From the NCBI GenBank assembly GCA_910586475.1, contig CAJUHM010000005.1:1-63337 (forward strand): 63,337 nt of DNA, in the 5' to 3' direction. Positions 17,735-26,207 of the stretch are shown piece by piece. The stretch is from an uncultured Muribaculaceae bacterium (GTDB lineage Bacteria > Bacteroidota > Bacteroidia > Bacteroidales > Muribaculaceae). Each line of letters begins with the position of its first letter. Position 1 is the stretch's first letter. The notes under the pieces were generated by a model, which was not told the DNA's origin, ran no database searches, and was given only the letters and a program-made list of their open reading frames with translations. A program made the position numbers and the translations under genes.

Positions 17735-18442
17735 TTAGTTCGAATAGATCGATTTGCGTTCCGCTATAATGTGGTCGAGTTCCTTGATAGCGCGTTCGAT
17801 AGCCTGGGAATTGCTTTCATAGTCGGAGCAGAGGCTATTGAGACGGGCTGTTTTCTGAATCATCTCCTGTTCGAGGTCGGCGGCTTCGCGCGAATTCGAC
17901 GGGGACAGGTAGCGGATCTTTTCTTTCAGTCCGGCAACGGACCGGGCCACTGGCTGTGGGATGCCTTCTGAAAGGGTGATCGTGCGGTTGAGTTGTCTGA
18001 ACTCGCGCTGGAGAGCTTCGAGATGGTTGGTCAGCCTGACCTCTTTGTTGTAGACTTCGACGCTTTTTGCACTGACTTCAGACCCGGTCATCATACCCAG
18101 AATCAGAAGGAAAATCAGGATGATCTGGACAATAAGCTGAGATCTGAAATCGACTTCTTCGTGATGAAGTCCGACCATTGCAAGGACCGCAAAAAGCGCA
18201 TACAGACCTGCGAGCAGATAGCTCGCGCCGAGAAAGCCGACTTCACGGCCGGCGGGATCATTGAGGTTGAGCATCGGGCGTAGCGCACGGTAGGCAAGGA
18301 CCGTGTAGGCTATTGCCGAAACGGTCAGGTCAAGCCAGAATACGTTTTCCGGCAGCGACGTCCCATACATGAAAAAACAGAGGATAAGGACTCCAAGCCC
18401 TATTCCGAAGATTGCCCACTGGACAAAAGAAAGCTGTTTCAT
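17735..18442 (-). CDS. Four-TM membrane protein with cytoplasmic coiled-coil tail
   Basis: This 235-residue protein shows four hydrophobic segments at about residues 8-28, 35-52, 70-92 and 103-120. A helical, heptad-rich tail (about 122-230) follows and includes LTNHLEALQREFRQLNRTI and two further helices. The architecture suggests an inner-membrane protein projecting a coiled coil into the cytoplasm, able to pair with the other coiled-coil proteins of the cluster. It is not a recognised transporter. It lies 44 bases after the SPFH gene and 49 bases before the large coiled-coil gene. Confidence 0.65.
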   Translation of the reverse strand: MKQLSFVQWAIFGIGLGVLILCFFMYGTSLPENVFWLDLTVSAIAYTVLAYRALRPMLNLNDPAGREVGFLGASYLLAGLYALFAVLAMVGLHHEEVDFRSQLIVQIILIFLLILGMMTGSEVSAKSVEVYNKEVRLTNHLEALQREFRQLNRTITLSEGIPQPVARSVAGLKEKIRYLSPSNSREAADLEQEMIQKTARLNSLCSDYESNSQAIERAIKELDHIIAERKSIYSN

Positions 18443-18486
18443 AGTAGATTAATAGAATGGTTGGATGATATGACTGGTTGAGGACG

Positions 18487-19806
18487 TCATGAACGCCGGT
18501 TGCCGCACTTGGGGCAGAATTTGACGTTAGGCGGGAGCGTTGAGCCGCAGCGGGTGCAGGTGTCGGATGAGACCACTCGCTGGCCGCAGTTGCCGCAGAA
18601 CACGCTTCCCGGCTGGAGCGGCGAGTTGCAGTTCGGACAGTGGACTCCTCCGGCATTGCCGCCGAGCGTGGTTCCGCAGCTGACGCAGCGGCGTGAATGG
18701 GGATTGTTGTCAGTTCCGCATTGCGGACATGGATTGTACTGGTTGCCGCAGTTCGGACAGAAACTTGAGGTCGACGGATATTTCTTGCCGCAGTTTGAAC
18801 AGTAGACCATCTGAGGGCTCTTCTGTTGCGGCTGACCCGGTAAGGCGTTTCCGCCTGCTGCCGGCTGCTGGGGCGACGACGGACCGAATGTCGGCTGGTT
18901 GTATTGCGGGCGCATCATATCGGATGCGACACCTCCGCCGGCGGCTTCGCCACCCATCATTCCGTTCATCATGTTGATCGCCATTATGCCGCCGAGAAGG
19001 CCACCGCTACCGCCTGATCCCATAGCGCCTGAGATGTTGCTGATAGCCGAATTGGCCGTTTCGAACATCTGTTCCTGTTGCCATGTGCGGCCGGTGATTG
19101 ACATCGTGCTTTGCTGAGCGATTGCTTCACGGATCTGGCGTCCGTCGGGCGATGAGTCGTCGATGTCGATCTCGTTGATATAAAATTTGGTCAGTTCCAG
19201 CCCGAGATCGCTCCAGAACGGGGCTATTGAGTCGCGCAGATATGTCGACATCGAGTCGAGAAAAGCTCCGATCTGTTTGAATCCGATGTGGTTCTGCATC
19301 ATGAACTGCAGGATCGCCGACTTGGCTTTGGATGTGAACTCGCCGCGTGACTGTTCGGTCATGTCGCTCTCGGAGAAGACTGCACGTGTGCCGACGAAGT
19401 TGATGAGAAACTTTTCGGAGTCAATGATCTTAAGCCCGTACTGGCCGGCGGCGTAAAGGGGAATCTGGGTGTTGTAGTCGGCGTCGTGCATCGGCAGACG
19501 GGAGATGCGCCAGTCTATATTGAACACCTGAATTTTGTTGACAAACCAGACTTCGGCCGTAAACGGATTCTTGCCGCCGAACGGAAGGCCGTAGAGATGG
19601 CGGAGTATCGGGAGGTTCTCCGTGTCGAGAGTGTGTTTGCCCGGGCCGAATTTGCCCATCAGGCGTCCCTTTGAGAAGAGCAGTGCTTCCTGCGATTCGG
19701 AAACGAGTAATTGTGTGTAGGTCGACAGATTCGTCTGTGGGAATCGGTATGCATAGATGGTCGGCCCGTCCTGGGGCTGCCATCTGACAAGATCGATAAT
19801 TGCCAT
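18487..19806 (-). CDS. SPFH/Band-7 domain protein with four C-terminal zinc ribbons (YdjI-like)
   Basis: The 439-residue product has an SPFH domain at about residues 25-255. It includes LLVSESQEALLFSKGRLMGKFGPGKHTL and an FYINEIDID strand, as in the bacterial SPFH family related to Bacillus YdjI and often labelled 'virion core protein'. A Gly/Met-rich linker and a Gln/Pro stretch lead to four zinc ribbons (about 330-437), seen as eight CxxC knuckles, for instance CSNCGKK...CPNCG and CTRCGST...CPKCG. SPFH proteins assemble as oligomers on membranes; the ribbons may bind partners. It heads the seven-gene group and lies 99 bases downstream of manC, with no clear promoter in the gap, so cotranscription with manC is possible. 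Confidence 0.85.
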   Translation of the reverse strand: MAIIDLVRWQPQDGPTIYAYRFPQTNLSTYTQLLVSESQEALLFSKGRLMGKFGPGKHTLDTENLPILRHLYGLPFGGKNPFTAEVWFVNKIQVFNIDWRISRLPMHDADYNTQIPLYAAGQYGLKIIDSEKFLINFVGTRAVFSESDMTEQSRGEFTSKAKSAILQFMMQNHIGFKQIGAFLDSMSTYLRDSIAPFWSDLGLELTKFYINEIDIDDSSPDGRQIREAIAQQSTMSITGRTWQQEQMFETANSAISNISGAMGSGGSGGLLGGIMAINMMNGMMGGEAAGGGVASDMMRPQYNQPTFGPSSPQQPAAGGNALPGQPQQKSPQMVYCSNCGKKYPSTSSFCPNCGNQYNPCPQCGTDNNPHSRRCVSCGTTLGGNAGGVHCPNCNSPLQPGSVFCGNCGQRVVSSDTCTRCGSTLPPNVKFCPKCGNRRS

Positions 19807-19905
19807 GGTTATAGTTCTGTTTTAAGGATTCGTGGAAATGTGTGTGGATAATGATAGATTTGTCTGTGTGTATCGTTTTGTCGGGATTGTGGGAGTTTCG
19901 GGATT

Positions 19906-20988
19906 TCAGAGATATTTGTTGTCGTGGCGGATTCTCACATCTGTGAGCATCACCTTGATCTGCTGTTCGTCGCTTTTCGGACAGATAAGCAGCACATCGC
20001 CGGCATCGGCCACAATGCAGTCGTGGATTCCGCTTGCGACCACGAGCTTGTTTTCCGGGGCCATGAAGATGTTGCCGGTCGAATTGTATGTCATTATGTT
20101 GTCGGTGACAGTGACATTGCCGTTGTCGTCGCGTCGGGAGTTGTCATAGAGAGAGCCCCAGGTCCCGAGGTCGCTCCAGCCGAAGTTGACACATTCGACA
20201 TAGACGTTGTCGGCCTTTTCCATTACGGCGAAGTCGATCGAAATAGATGGACATCCGGAAAAGTTCTGCTCGATGAATTCGTCTTCTCCTTCAGTGGCGA
20301 ATCTGTTGGTCCCCGCGTCGAAAACCGCCGCGAGGTCGGGGGCGTAGTGATGGAGCGCGTCTTTGATCGATTTGACGGTCCAGAGGAAGATGCCTGCGTT
20401 CCAGAAAAATTCTCCGGTGTCGATGAAGACCTGTGCGAGTTCTTTGTTGGGTTTTTCGGTGAAGGTCTTGACTTTCAGGAGGCCTGGTTCTATCTCGCGG
20501 CCGATCTGGATGTATCCGTAGCCGGTTTCCGGACGTGTCGGGTTGATTCCGAGAGTCAGTAGGGCGTCGTGGCGTTCGATGAAATCAAACCCTCGGGCCA
20601 CACAGTTTTCAAAGATCGATTCGCGGGTGATCAGGTGGTCGCTTGGGGTGACGATCATCGAGGCCTGGGGATCGATCGCTCCGATATGATAGGCTGCCCA
20701 GGCGATGCAGGGGGCTGTATTGCGACGGTCCGGTTCGAGGAGAATCCGTGAGCGGTCTATTTCCGGCAACTGTTCGCAGATCAGGTCGACATACTGGCGA
20801 TTGGTGACGACGATGATGTTTTCGGGTCTGATCAGCGGAAGAATCCTGTCATAGGTCATCTGCAGGAGCGAACGCCCGGTTCCGAAAAGGTCGAGGAACT
20901 GTTTGGGCATGTTCGCACGGCTGTAGGGCCAGAAACGGCTACCGATGCCGCCACACATTATCACGCAATATCTATGAGGGTCTATCAT
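19906..20988 (-). CDS. manC: Mannose-1-phosphate guanylyltransferase
   Basis: ManC makes GDP-mannose from mannose 1-phosphate and GTP, feeding capsule, LPS and fucose pathways. The 360-residue form lacks the C-terminal phosphomannose isomerase domain found in bifunctional ManC/AlgA. Signature pieces are VIMCGGIGSRFWPYSR (about 9-24) with PKQF, LLEPDRRNTAPCI (about 82-94), TPSDHLI (about 113-119), FTEKPN (about 176) and FWNAGIF (about 194). A promoter is visible at 21065-21096, about 70 bases upstream. The SPFH cluster follows on the same strand. Confidence 0.95.
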   Translation of the reverse strand: MIDPHRYCVIMCGGIGSRFWPYSRANMPKQFLDLFGTGRSLLQMTYDRILPLIRPENIIVVTNRQYVDLICEQLPEIDRSRILLEPDRRNTAPCIAWAAYHIGAIDPQASMIVTPSDHLITRESIFENCVARGFDFIERHDALLTLGINPTRPETGYGYIQIGREIEPGLLKVKTFTEKPNKELAQVFIDTGEFFWNAGIFLWTVKSIKDALHHYAPDLAAVFDAGTNRFATEGEDEFIEQNFSGCPSISIDFAVMEKADNVYVECVNFGWSDLGTWGSLYDNSRRDDNGNVTVTDNIMTYNSTGNIFMAPENKLVVASGIHDCIVADAGDVLLICPKSDEQQIKVMLTDVRIRHDNKYL

Positions 20989-21064
20989 ATTATCTTCTGG
21001 AGGATTTGACTTTTGGTGAAAAGCGTCAGGCCGATCGGGCTGGAAAATGTGCTTTTCAATGTGG

Positions 21065-21096
21065 CTAAATTACAAGATTCATTTCAAAAAAACAAA
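21065..21096 (-). promoter_or_regulatory. manC: Promoter of manC
   Basis: On the minus strand TTTG (21093-21096) is followed after exactly 20 bases by TAATTTAG (21065-21072), one mismatch from TAnnTTTG. The start of transcription would be near 21058, about 70 bases before the manC ATG. Confidence 0.6.
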
Positions 21097-21221
21097 CCAA
21101 ACCGGAACCTTTTTTCATGCTGCCGGAAAAAAACATCGCAAACGCCCTCCGGAAAGTCATCCGGCCGAAAGGGATTTCGGGCGCTGCGACTGTAAATTTA
21201 GGGTATCTCAGGATTTTGACG

Positions 21222-21229
21222 TAACTTTG
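21222..21229 (+). promoter_or_regulatory. panB: -7 box of the panB promoter
   Basis: TAACTTTG matches TAnnTTTG exactly and lies about 100 bases upstream of the panB ATG. No consensus -33 TTG is evident at 20 bases, so this is a partial match. Confidence 0.5.
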
Positions 21230-21328
21230 CACGCCGGGGAATGGTTCTGTAGGCATTTCCCGACCGGCCGCAGCAGACAGCCGCCGCCGTAAAGAGAAAT
21301 CAAAATTGTTGAATTACAGAAATTAAAC

Positions 21329-22150
21329 ATGTCAACTTACACAGAACAATCGCGCCGTAAAGTGACCACGACGCGAATCCGCGAAATGAAAGCGGCCGGA
21401 GAGAAAATTGCATGTCTGACGGCCTATGATTTCACTATGGCCCGGCTGGTCGATGCCGCCGGTGTTGATTTTATCCTTGTCGGCGATTCAGCCGCCAATG
21501 TCATGATGGGCTATGAGACAACATTGCCGATCTCACTCGACGATATGATAACGTTTGCCCGCGGCGTCGTGCGTGGTGTCGAGCGTGCTCTGGTTGTCGT
21601 TGACCTTCCGTTCGGCTACTATCAGGGATGTCCCGACAAGGCCCTTGAGTCGGCTGTCAGAATCATGAAGGAAACCGGAGCCTCGGCTGTCAAGCTAGAA
21701 GGAGGTGCTGAAATTCGTGAGTCTGTCGAGCGAATCCTGGCCGCCGGAATCCCCGTCTGCGCCCATCTCGGACTGACTCCTCAGTCTGTCAACCAGTTCG
21801 GAGGCTATGGTGTCCGCGCCAAGGGCGACAGCGAGGCCCGCAAGCTTATTGAAAACGCCGAGTTGCTTCAGGACCTGGGATGTTTTGCCGTCGTGCTCGA
21901 GAAGATTCCGGCTGCTCTTGCCAACGAGGTGACAGCCCGTCTGTCGATCCCCACGATCGGAATCGGAGCCGGCTCAGGCACCGACGGTCAGATCCTCGTC
22001 GTTCAGGACATGCTCGGAATGAACGAAGGGTTCAAGCCTAAATTCATGCGTCATTTCGGACAGATCGGTCAGGCGGTCACCGCTGCTGTCGGTTCCTATG
22101 TCAGCGAAGTGAAAAATGTCACCTTCCCCTCCGATCGCGAATGTTATTGA
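21329..22150 (+). CDS. panB: 3-methyl-2-oxobutanoate hydroxymethyltransferase
   Basis: PanB transfers a hydroxymethyl group from 5,10-methylene-THF to alpha-ketoisovalerate to give ketopantoate, the first committed step of pantothenate and CoA synthesis. The 273-residue length is typical. Visible signatures are LTAYDFTMARLVDAAG (about 32-47), VGDSAANVMMGYETT (about 51-65, metal-binding Asp), VKLEGG (about 122), HLGLTPQS (about 144-151) and IGIGAGSGTDGQILV (about 211-225). Its stop overlaps the likely start of the MATE exporter gene (TGATG), so the two are probably translated together although their functions are not linked. Confidence 0.97.
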   Translation: MSTYTEQSRRKVTTTRIREMKAAGEKIACLTAYDFTMARLVDAAGVDFILVGDSAANVMMGYETTLPISLDDMITFARGVVRGVERALVVVDLPFGYYQGCPDKALESAVRIMKETGASAVKLEGGAEIRESVERILAAGIPVCAHLGLTPQSVNQFGGYGVRAKGDSEARKLIENAELLQDLGCFAVVLEKIPAALANEVTARLSIPTIGIGAGSGTDGQILVVQDMLGMNEGFKPKFMRHFGQIGQAVTAAVGSYVSEVKNVTFPSDRECY

Positions 22151-23484
22151 TGAAGGGAGGACGTCTGACGCTCGACTATAAAATTCTTCGTCTCGGGTTT
22201 CCGATCCTCATCGGACAACTCGGGACGATTGTTGTAGGCTTTGCCGACACCGCAATGATCGGCCACCACGGGACGCCTGAACTGGCGTCGGCCTCGTTTG
22301 TCAACAACCTGTTCAACGTGGCGATCTTCACGATGCTCGGATTCTCTTACGGAATCACACCCCTTGCGGGTGCGCTTTTCGGAAAGGGGCGCATCGAGGA
22401 CACCGGTGTGCTCATGAAGTCGGCGCTTCTGGTCAATATTCTTTTCGGGATTCTTGTGTCGGCGGTGATGCTCGGATTCTATTTCAATCTGTCGCGGCTC
22501 GGTCAGCCTCAGGAGCTGCTTCCGCTGATCCGTCCCTATTTCCTGATCTATCTCGGCGGACTGCTTCCGCTCGCGATTTTCAACAGCTTTGCCCAGTGGG
22601 CCTATGCGATCAACCGGACAAAGATGCCGATGTGGATAATCCTGATCTCCAACTGTCTGAATATCATTGGCAACTATATGCTGATCTACGGCCATTGCGG
22701 CTTCCCCGAAATGGGTCTCAACGGGGCCGGGATCTCAACGCTGGCTGCAAGGATATTCTGCGCGTTGTCGATCCTCGGAGTGTTTATGCTTCATCCCGGC
22801 TATGCTCCTTGCCGGCGTGGACTCGCTTCGGGCCGCATCTCATTCGGCGAGATCCTACGGATCAATCTGACGTCATGGCCAGTGGCGCTGCAGATGGGGT
22901 TCGAGTCAGGATCGTTTACTTTCGCCGCAGTCATTGCCGGATGGCTCGGAGCGCTCGAGCTCGCCTCCTACCAGGTCACGGTCATTCTCGGAACACTCGG
23001 TTTCTGCGTCTATTACAGCATGGGGTCGGCGACATCCATCATGGTCTCCAATGCTGCCGGACAGGGCGACCGCCGGCTCATGCGCCGCACGACTTATGCC
23101 GGCTACCGTATTATTCTCGTTCTGGCCGCATGTTCGTCGCTGATCTTTCTTTTCTGCGCCCGCCCGATTCTCAGCCTTTTCACCTCTGACGAAGCCGTTA
23201 TCGCGCTAAGCCTCACCCTCATTCTGCCCCTCGTGCTCTATCAGCTCGGCGACGCCACTCAGATAGCCTTTGCCAATGCACTGAGAGGAACGTCACACGT
23301 CATGCCGATGCTCTGGATCTCGCTTTTTTCCTACGGGATCGTCGGAGTGCCGTCGACCTATTTCCTCGGCATCACCTGCTCGATGGGGCTCTACGGGATT
23401 GTACTCTCCTTCTCTGTGTCGCTTTTTCTTGCCGGAGCTCTGTTTCTCAGCTTTTTCATGCGGGCGACGTCGCCGAAGTCCTGA
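22150..23484 (+). CDS. MATE family efflux transporter
   Basis: This roughly 444-residue integral membrane protein has about 12 hydrophobic segments in two homologous halves. The N-terminal half carries GFPILIGQLGTIVVGFADTAMIGHHG, typical of MatE domains. The second half restarts near residue 235 with SWPVALQMGFESGSFTFAAVIAGWLG. MATE proteins exchange cationic compounds for Na+ or H+ across the inner membrane. The start is taken at the ATG overlapping the panB stop (TGATG); an ATG nine bases earlier (22141) is also in frame. The substrate is unknown. Confidence 0.92.
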   Translation: MKGGRLTLDYKILRLGFPILIGQLGTIVVGFADTAMIGHHGTPELASASFVNNLFNVAIFTMLGFSYGITPLAGALFGKGRIEDTGVLMKSALLVNILFGILVSAVMLGFYFNLSRLGQPQELLPLIRPYFLIYLGGLLPLAIFNSFAQWAYAINRTKMPMWIILISNCLNIIGNYMLIYGHCGFPEMGLNGAGISTLAARIFCALSILGVFMLHPGYAPCRRGLASGRISFGEILRINLTSWPVALQMGFESGSFTFAAVIAGWLGALELASYQVTVILGTLGFCVYYSMGSATSIMVSNAAGQGDRRLMRRTTYAGYRIILVLAACSSLIFLFCARPILSLFTSDEAVIALSLTLILPLVLYQLGDATQIAFANALRGTSHVMPMLWISLFSYGIVGVPSTYFLGITCSMGLYGIVLSFSVSLFLAGALFLSFFMRATSPKS

Positions 23485-23560
23485 AACAGCGATTCCGGCT
23501 GATTTGAGGGGAATTAATGATTTTTTAATATTTTTGTGTGGCAGACCCCGAGAATTAGTC

Positions 23561-23568
23561 TAACTTTG
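23561..23568 (+). promoter_or_regulatory. -7 box upstream of the FKBP cluster
   Basis: TAACTTTG fits TAnnTTTG exactly and is followed about 100 bases later by the first FKBP gene. The nearest TTTG upstream (23533-23536) lies 24 bases away, longer than usual, so the -33 part is doubtful. Confidence 0.5.
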
Positions 23569-23666
23569 CAAAGATCTTATTGTAAATAATGTTGTAGATA
23601 AATACGAGTTGAAAACCGACGGATTGAACTACCGTCAAACTCAATAACCGAAAATAACAGACATAA

Positions 23667-24290
23667 ATGGAAAATAAAGAACTTGACAGAATCAGCTATG
23701 CTCTCGGACTGAGCATGGGCAACAATTTCCGCAGCAGCGGAATCGAGAAAATCGACGTAAAGGACTTCGCTGACGGCGTTGCGGCTGTTTTCGACGGCGC
23801 GCAGCCCAGAATGTCCTACGAAGAAGCTAAAGAAGAAATCCGCAAATTCTTCACCGCTATGGAGGAACGCCAGCAGGCAGAAGCCGCAAAGAAAGGCGAG
23901 ATCAATGCCAAGGCAGGTGAGGAATTCCTCAGCAAAAACGCACAGCGCGAAGGCGTCAGGACAACCGAAAGCGGTCTGCAGTATGAAATTATCGAGGAAG
24001 GCGCCGGCGAATCTCCCACAAAGGGAGACCGCGTGACAGTCCACTACACCGGTAAGCTCATCGACGGAACAGTGTTTGACTCATCTGTTGAACGCGGCGA
24101 ACCTGCTACTTTCGGCGTGACTCAGGTCATTCCCGGATGGGTTGAAGCTCTCCAGATGATGAAAGTCGGAGCTAAATGGCGTCTGTTCATTCCGTCGGCA
24201 CTTGCCTATGGCCCCAACGGCGCCGGTGGCGTTATCGGCCCGAACTCAACCCTGATTTTCGACGTTGAACTTCTCAAGATCGAAAACTGA
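23667..24290 (+). CDS. FKBP-type peptidyl-prolyl cis-trans isomerase (FkpA/FklB-like, no signal peptide)
   Basis: The 207-residue protein has an N-terminal helical FKBP_N dimerisation region (about 1-95) and a C-terminal FKBP domain (about 110-206). Active-site residues look complete: VHYTGKLIDGTVFDSS (Tyr, Phe, Asp), VIPGWVEAL (Val, Ile, Trp) and a late LAYGPNGAGG loop. No signal peptide is visible, so it should act in the cytoplasm, unlike the three related proteins downstream. It is the first of four FKBP genes on this strand, 12 bases before the second. Confidence 0.92.
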   Translation: MENKELDRISYALGLSMGNNFRSSGIEKIDVKDFADGVAAVFDGAQPRMSYEEAKEEIRKFFTAMEERQQAEAAKKGEINAKAGEEFLSKNAQREGVRTTESGLQYEIIEEGAGESPTKGDRVTVHYTGKLIDGTVFDSSVERGEPATFGVTQVIPGWVEALQMMKVGAKWRLFIPSALAYGPNGAGGVIGPNSTLIFDVELLKIEN

Positions 24291-24301
24291 CCGGTCCTGG
24301 A

Positions 24302-25135
24302 ATGAAGAAGTCTTTGCTCCTATCGTTTGCGATTCTGATGGGCGCCCTGATAGTCGGAGTCCCGTCAGCATCTGCATTTGAACTTAACCGCCAGGAAGCC
24401 GATTCGGTCTGCGCGGCAATGGGCACAATCTGGGGTAGCCAGATAAAGAAAAAAATTGCCGGCGAGGACCCTGAAAAAGCCAAAGAATATCTGCGCGGAA
24501 TCGAAGACGCGCTGAAACTTATAGGCAACAATGACGCCTATCTCGAAGGGCTGAAACAGGCTGTTCTCATTGACTCCCGAATCGGACAGGTCGAAAAGAT
24601 GGGCGGATTCGATGTCAGTCGCGAGCGTTTTGCCTACTATCTCCTTCGGGCGTCTGAGGGTAAGCGTTCCGGCTACTCTCCATCTACGGCCGAGGACTTC
24701 ATGAACGGTCTGATGACGAGAATCGCTGCCGAAACCCAGCGTCTGGAAGCCGACAAACGCTATCTCGCCTCCGAAGCCGCACGCAAGGGAGTGGAAAAAA
24801 TGTCGTCAGGGCTCCTCTTTGAAGTTCTTGAAGAGGGCGAAGGCGACGAGACCCCGGGATCTGAAGCCAAGCTTCTGATACGATACACCGGAGCTTTCGT
24901 CGACGGGAAGGTCTTCAATGAAGCCGGCGAAGGAAAAGTCTTCAGCGTTTCCGAACTGATTCCCGGATTCCGAGAGGGTGCGATGAAGATGAAACGTAAA
25001 GGCAGATACCGCCTGGTGATTCCCGCTGAGATAGGCTACGGGTCGGCAGGCGTCATGGGGGTCATCCCTCCTGATGCGGCGACAGTCTTCACTGTCGAGC
25101 TGCTCGACTTCAACAATCCTCCAAAGACAAATTAA
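24302..25135 (+). CDS. Secreted FKBP-type peptidyl-prolyl isomerase with altered active site
   Basis: This 277-residue protein starts with a signal peptide (cleavage after S-A-S-A, about residue 25), then an FKBP_N helical domain (about 27-165) and an FKBP domain (about 172-270). The usual Y-T-G...V-F-D triad reads RYTGAFVDGKVFNEA, so the catalytic-pocket Asp is Asn206. LIPGFREG keeps the hydrophobic pocket, with Phe for Trp. It may be a weak isomerase or a chaperone. It begins 12 bases after the first FKBP gene and is followed by a lipoprotein FKBP 36 bases later. Confidence 0.88.
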   Translation: MKKSLLLSFAILMGALIVGVPSASAFELNRQEADSVCAAMGTIWGSQIKKKIAGEDPEKAKEYLRGIEDALKLIGNNDAYLEGLKQAVLIDSRIGQVEKMGGFDVSRERFAYYLLRASEGKRSGYSPSTAEDFMNGLMTRIAAETQRLEADKRYLASEAARKGVEKMSSGLLFEVLEEGEGDETPGSEAKLLIRYTGAFVDGKVFNEAGEGKVFSVSELIPGFREGAMKMKRKGRYRLVIPAEIGYGSAGVMGVIPPDAATVFTVELLDFNNPPKTN

Positions 25136-25171
25136 TTGAACATTCTAATCAAACAACAGTAATAAACAATC

Positions 25172-26077
25172 ATGAAAAAAATCATCGTAGCCTTAGGCGT
25201 TGCCGCCGTGGCTCTTGGATTCTCGAGCTGTAACAACGAAGGCTCGACTGCCGGTAGCGGCTCACAAAGCGATTCTCTGTCAATCCTTCTCGGTGACGTG
25301 CAGGGTGCAAGTTATCTTCAGATGTGGGATCAGATTCCCGACACTATGAAAGCCAAACTCAGCAAGGATAAATTTATCGAAGGTTTCAAGGCTGTCATCA
25401 GCCGCGATCCGAAAGAAGACCAGGCTTACATCATGGGTATGAGCACAGCTCTTCAGTTGGCCGGTAATATCGCTCAGATGCAGGACGCAGGTGTGAAATT
25501 CAACAAAGACGTCTTCATCTCCCACTTTGCAGAATCCTTCAAGAAAGACTCTGTTGACCAGGCTAACGTTATGGCCGCTAATGAAGCGCTCCGTGTCTAC
25601 ATGAACGAGGCCAACGAACTCATCATGAAAAAACAGCAGGCCGATCAGCAGGCTGCAATGGCCGCTAAGCAGGCTGATGCCGAACCCGCAATCAAAGCCG
25701 GTAAGGAATTTATCGAAGCCCAGAAGAAAGCCGATCCCTCGATCAAGACAACTGAATCGGGCGTAAGCTACAAGGTCGTTAAAGAAGGTTCAGGAAATAA
25801 GCCCGAACGCAAAGACCGCGTTAAAGTGAACTACACCGGTAAGCACATCGACGGAACTGAATTCGACTCTTCCAAGGGCGAACCCCGTGAATTCCGGGTT
25901 GATGGCGTTGTTCCCGGTTTCTCCGAAGTGCTCCAGATGATGGCTCCCGGCGCAAAATATATCGCATATCTTCCTTATGACAAGGCCTACGGTCTCTCAG
26001 GAGCCGGCGATATCAAACCGGGTGAAACCCTCGTCTTTGAGATCGAAATGGTTTCTGTGCTTCCCAACGGAAAATAA
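25172..26077 (+). CDS. FKBP-type peptidyl-prolyl isomerase, lipoprotein
   Basis: The 301-residue product has a lipoprotein signal with lipobox F-S-S-C (Cys about residue 20), an FKBP_N helical region (about 35-185, Gln/Ala/Lys-rich near 155-175) and an FKBP domain (about 200-297). Pocket residues are intact: VNYTGKHIDGTEFDSS, VVPGFSEVL and DKAYGLSGAG. It would assist folding at the periplasmic face of an envelope membrane. A hairpin with a T tract lies just after it (26110-26168). Confidence 0.92.
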   Translation: MKKIIVALGVAAVALGFSSCNNEGSTAGSGSQSDSLSILLGDVQGASYLQMWDQIPDTMKAKLSKDKFIEGFKAVISRDPKEDQAYIMGMSTALQLAGNIAQMQDAGVKFNKDVFISHFAESFKKDSVDQANVMAANEALRVYMNEANELIMKKQQADQQAAMAAKQADAEPAIKAGKEFIEAQKKADPSIKTTESGVSYKVVKEGSGNKPERKDRVKVNYTGKHIDGTEFDSSKGEPREFRVDGVVPGFSEVLQMMAPGAKYIAYLPYDKAYGLSGAGDIKPGETLVFEIEMVSVLPNGK

Positions 26078-26109
26078 TTAGTTCGTTCTTCACAGACATA
26101 AAAACTTTC

Positions 26110-26168
26110 GGTCACCGTCTTGGCGTGAGGTCTGCTCTGAGGTCTCGCACCCGGCGGTGACTGTTTTT
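26110..26168 (+). terminator. Putative terminator after the lipoprotein FKBP gene
   Basis: A stem gtcaccg (26111-26117) / cggtgac (26155-26161), with an inner imperfect stem gcgtgag/ctcgcac, is followed by tgttttta. It separates the third FKBP gene from the sirtuin gene. Confidence 0.5.
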
Positions 26169-26207
26169 AACAGCTTACGAATCTTTCCTTCAGAAGCTAC
26201 AATTATT

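Larger units (their letters stand above)
20989..21328. other. Divergent intergenic region between manC and panB
   Basis: These 340 bases separate divergent genes. A minus-strand promoter for manC lies at 21065-21096 and a plus-strand -7 box for panB at 21222-21229. Between them are small inverted repeats such as ccgaaagggatttcgg near 21163. No gene is seen. Confidence 0.55.
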
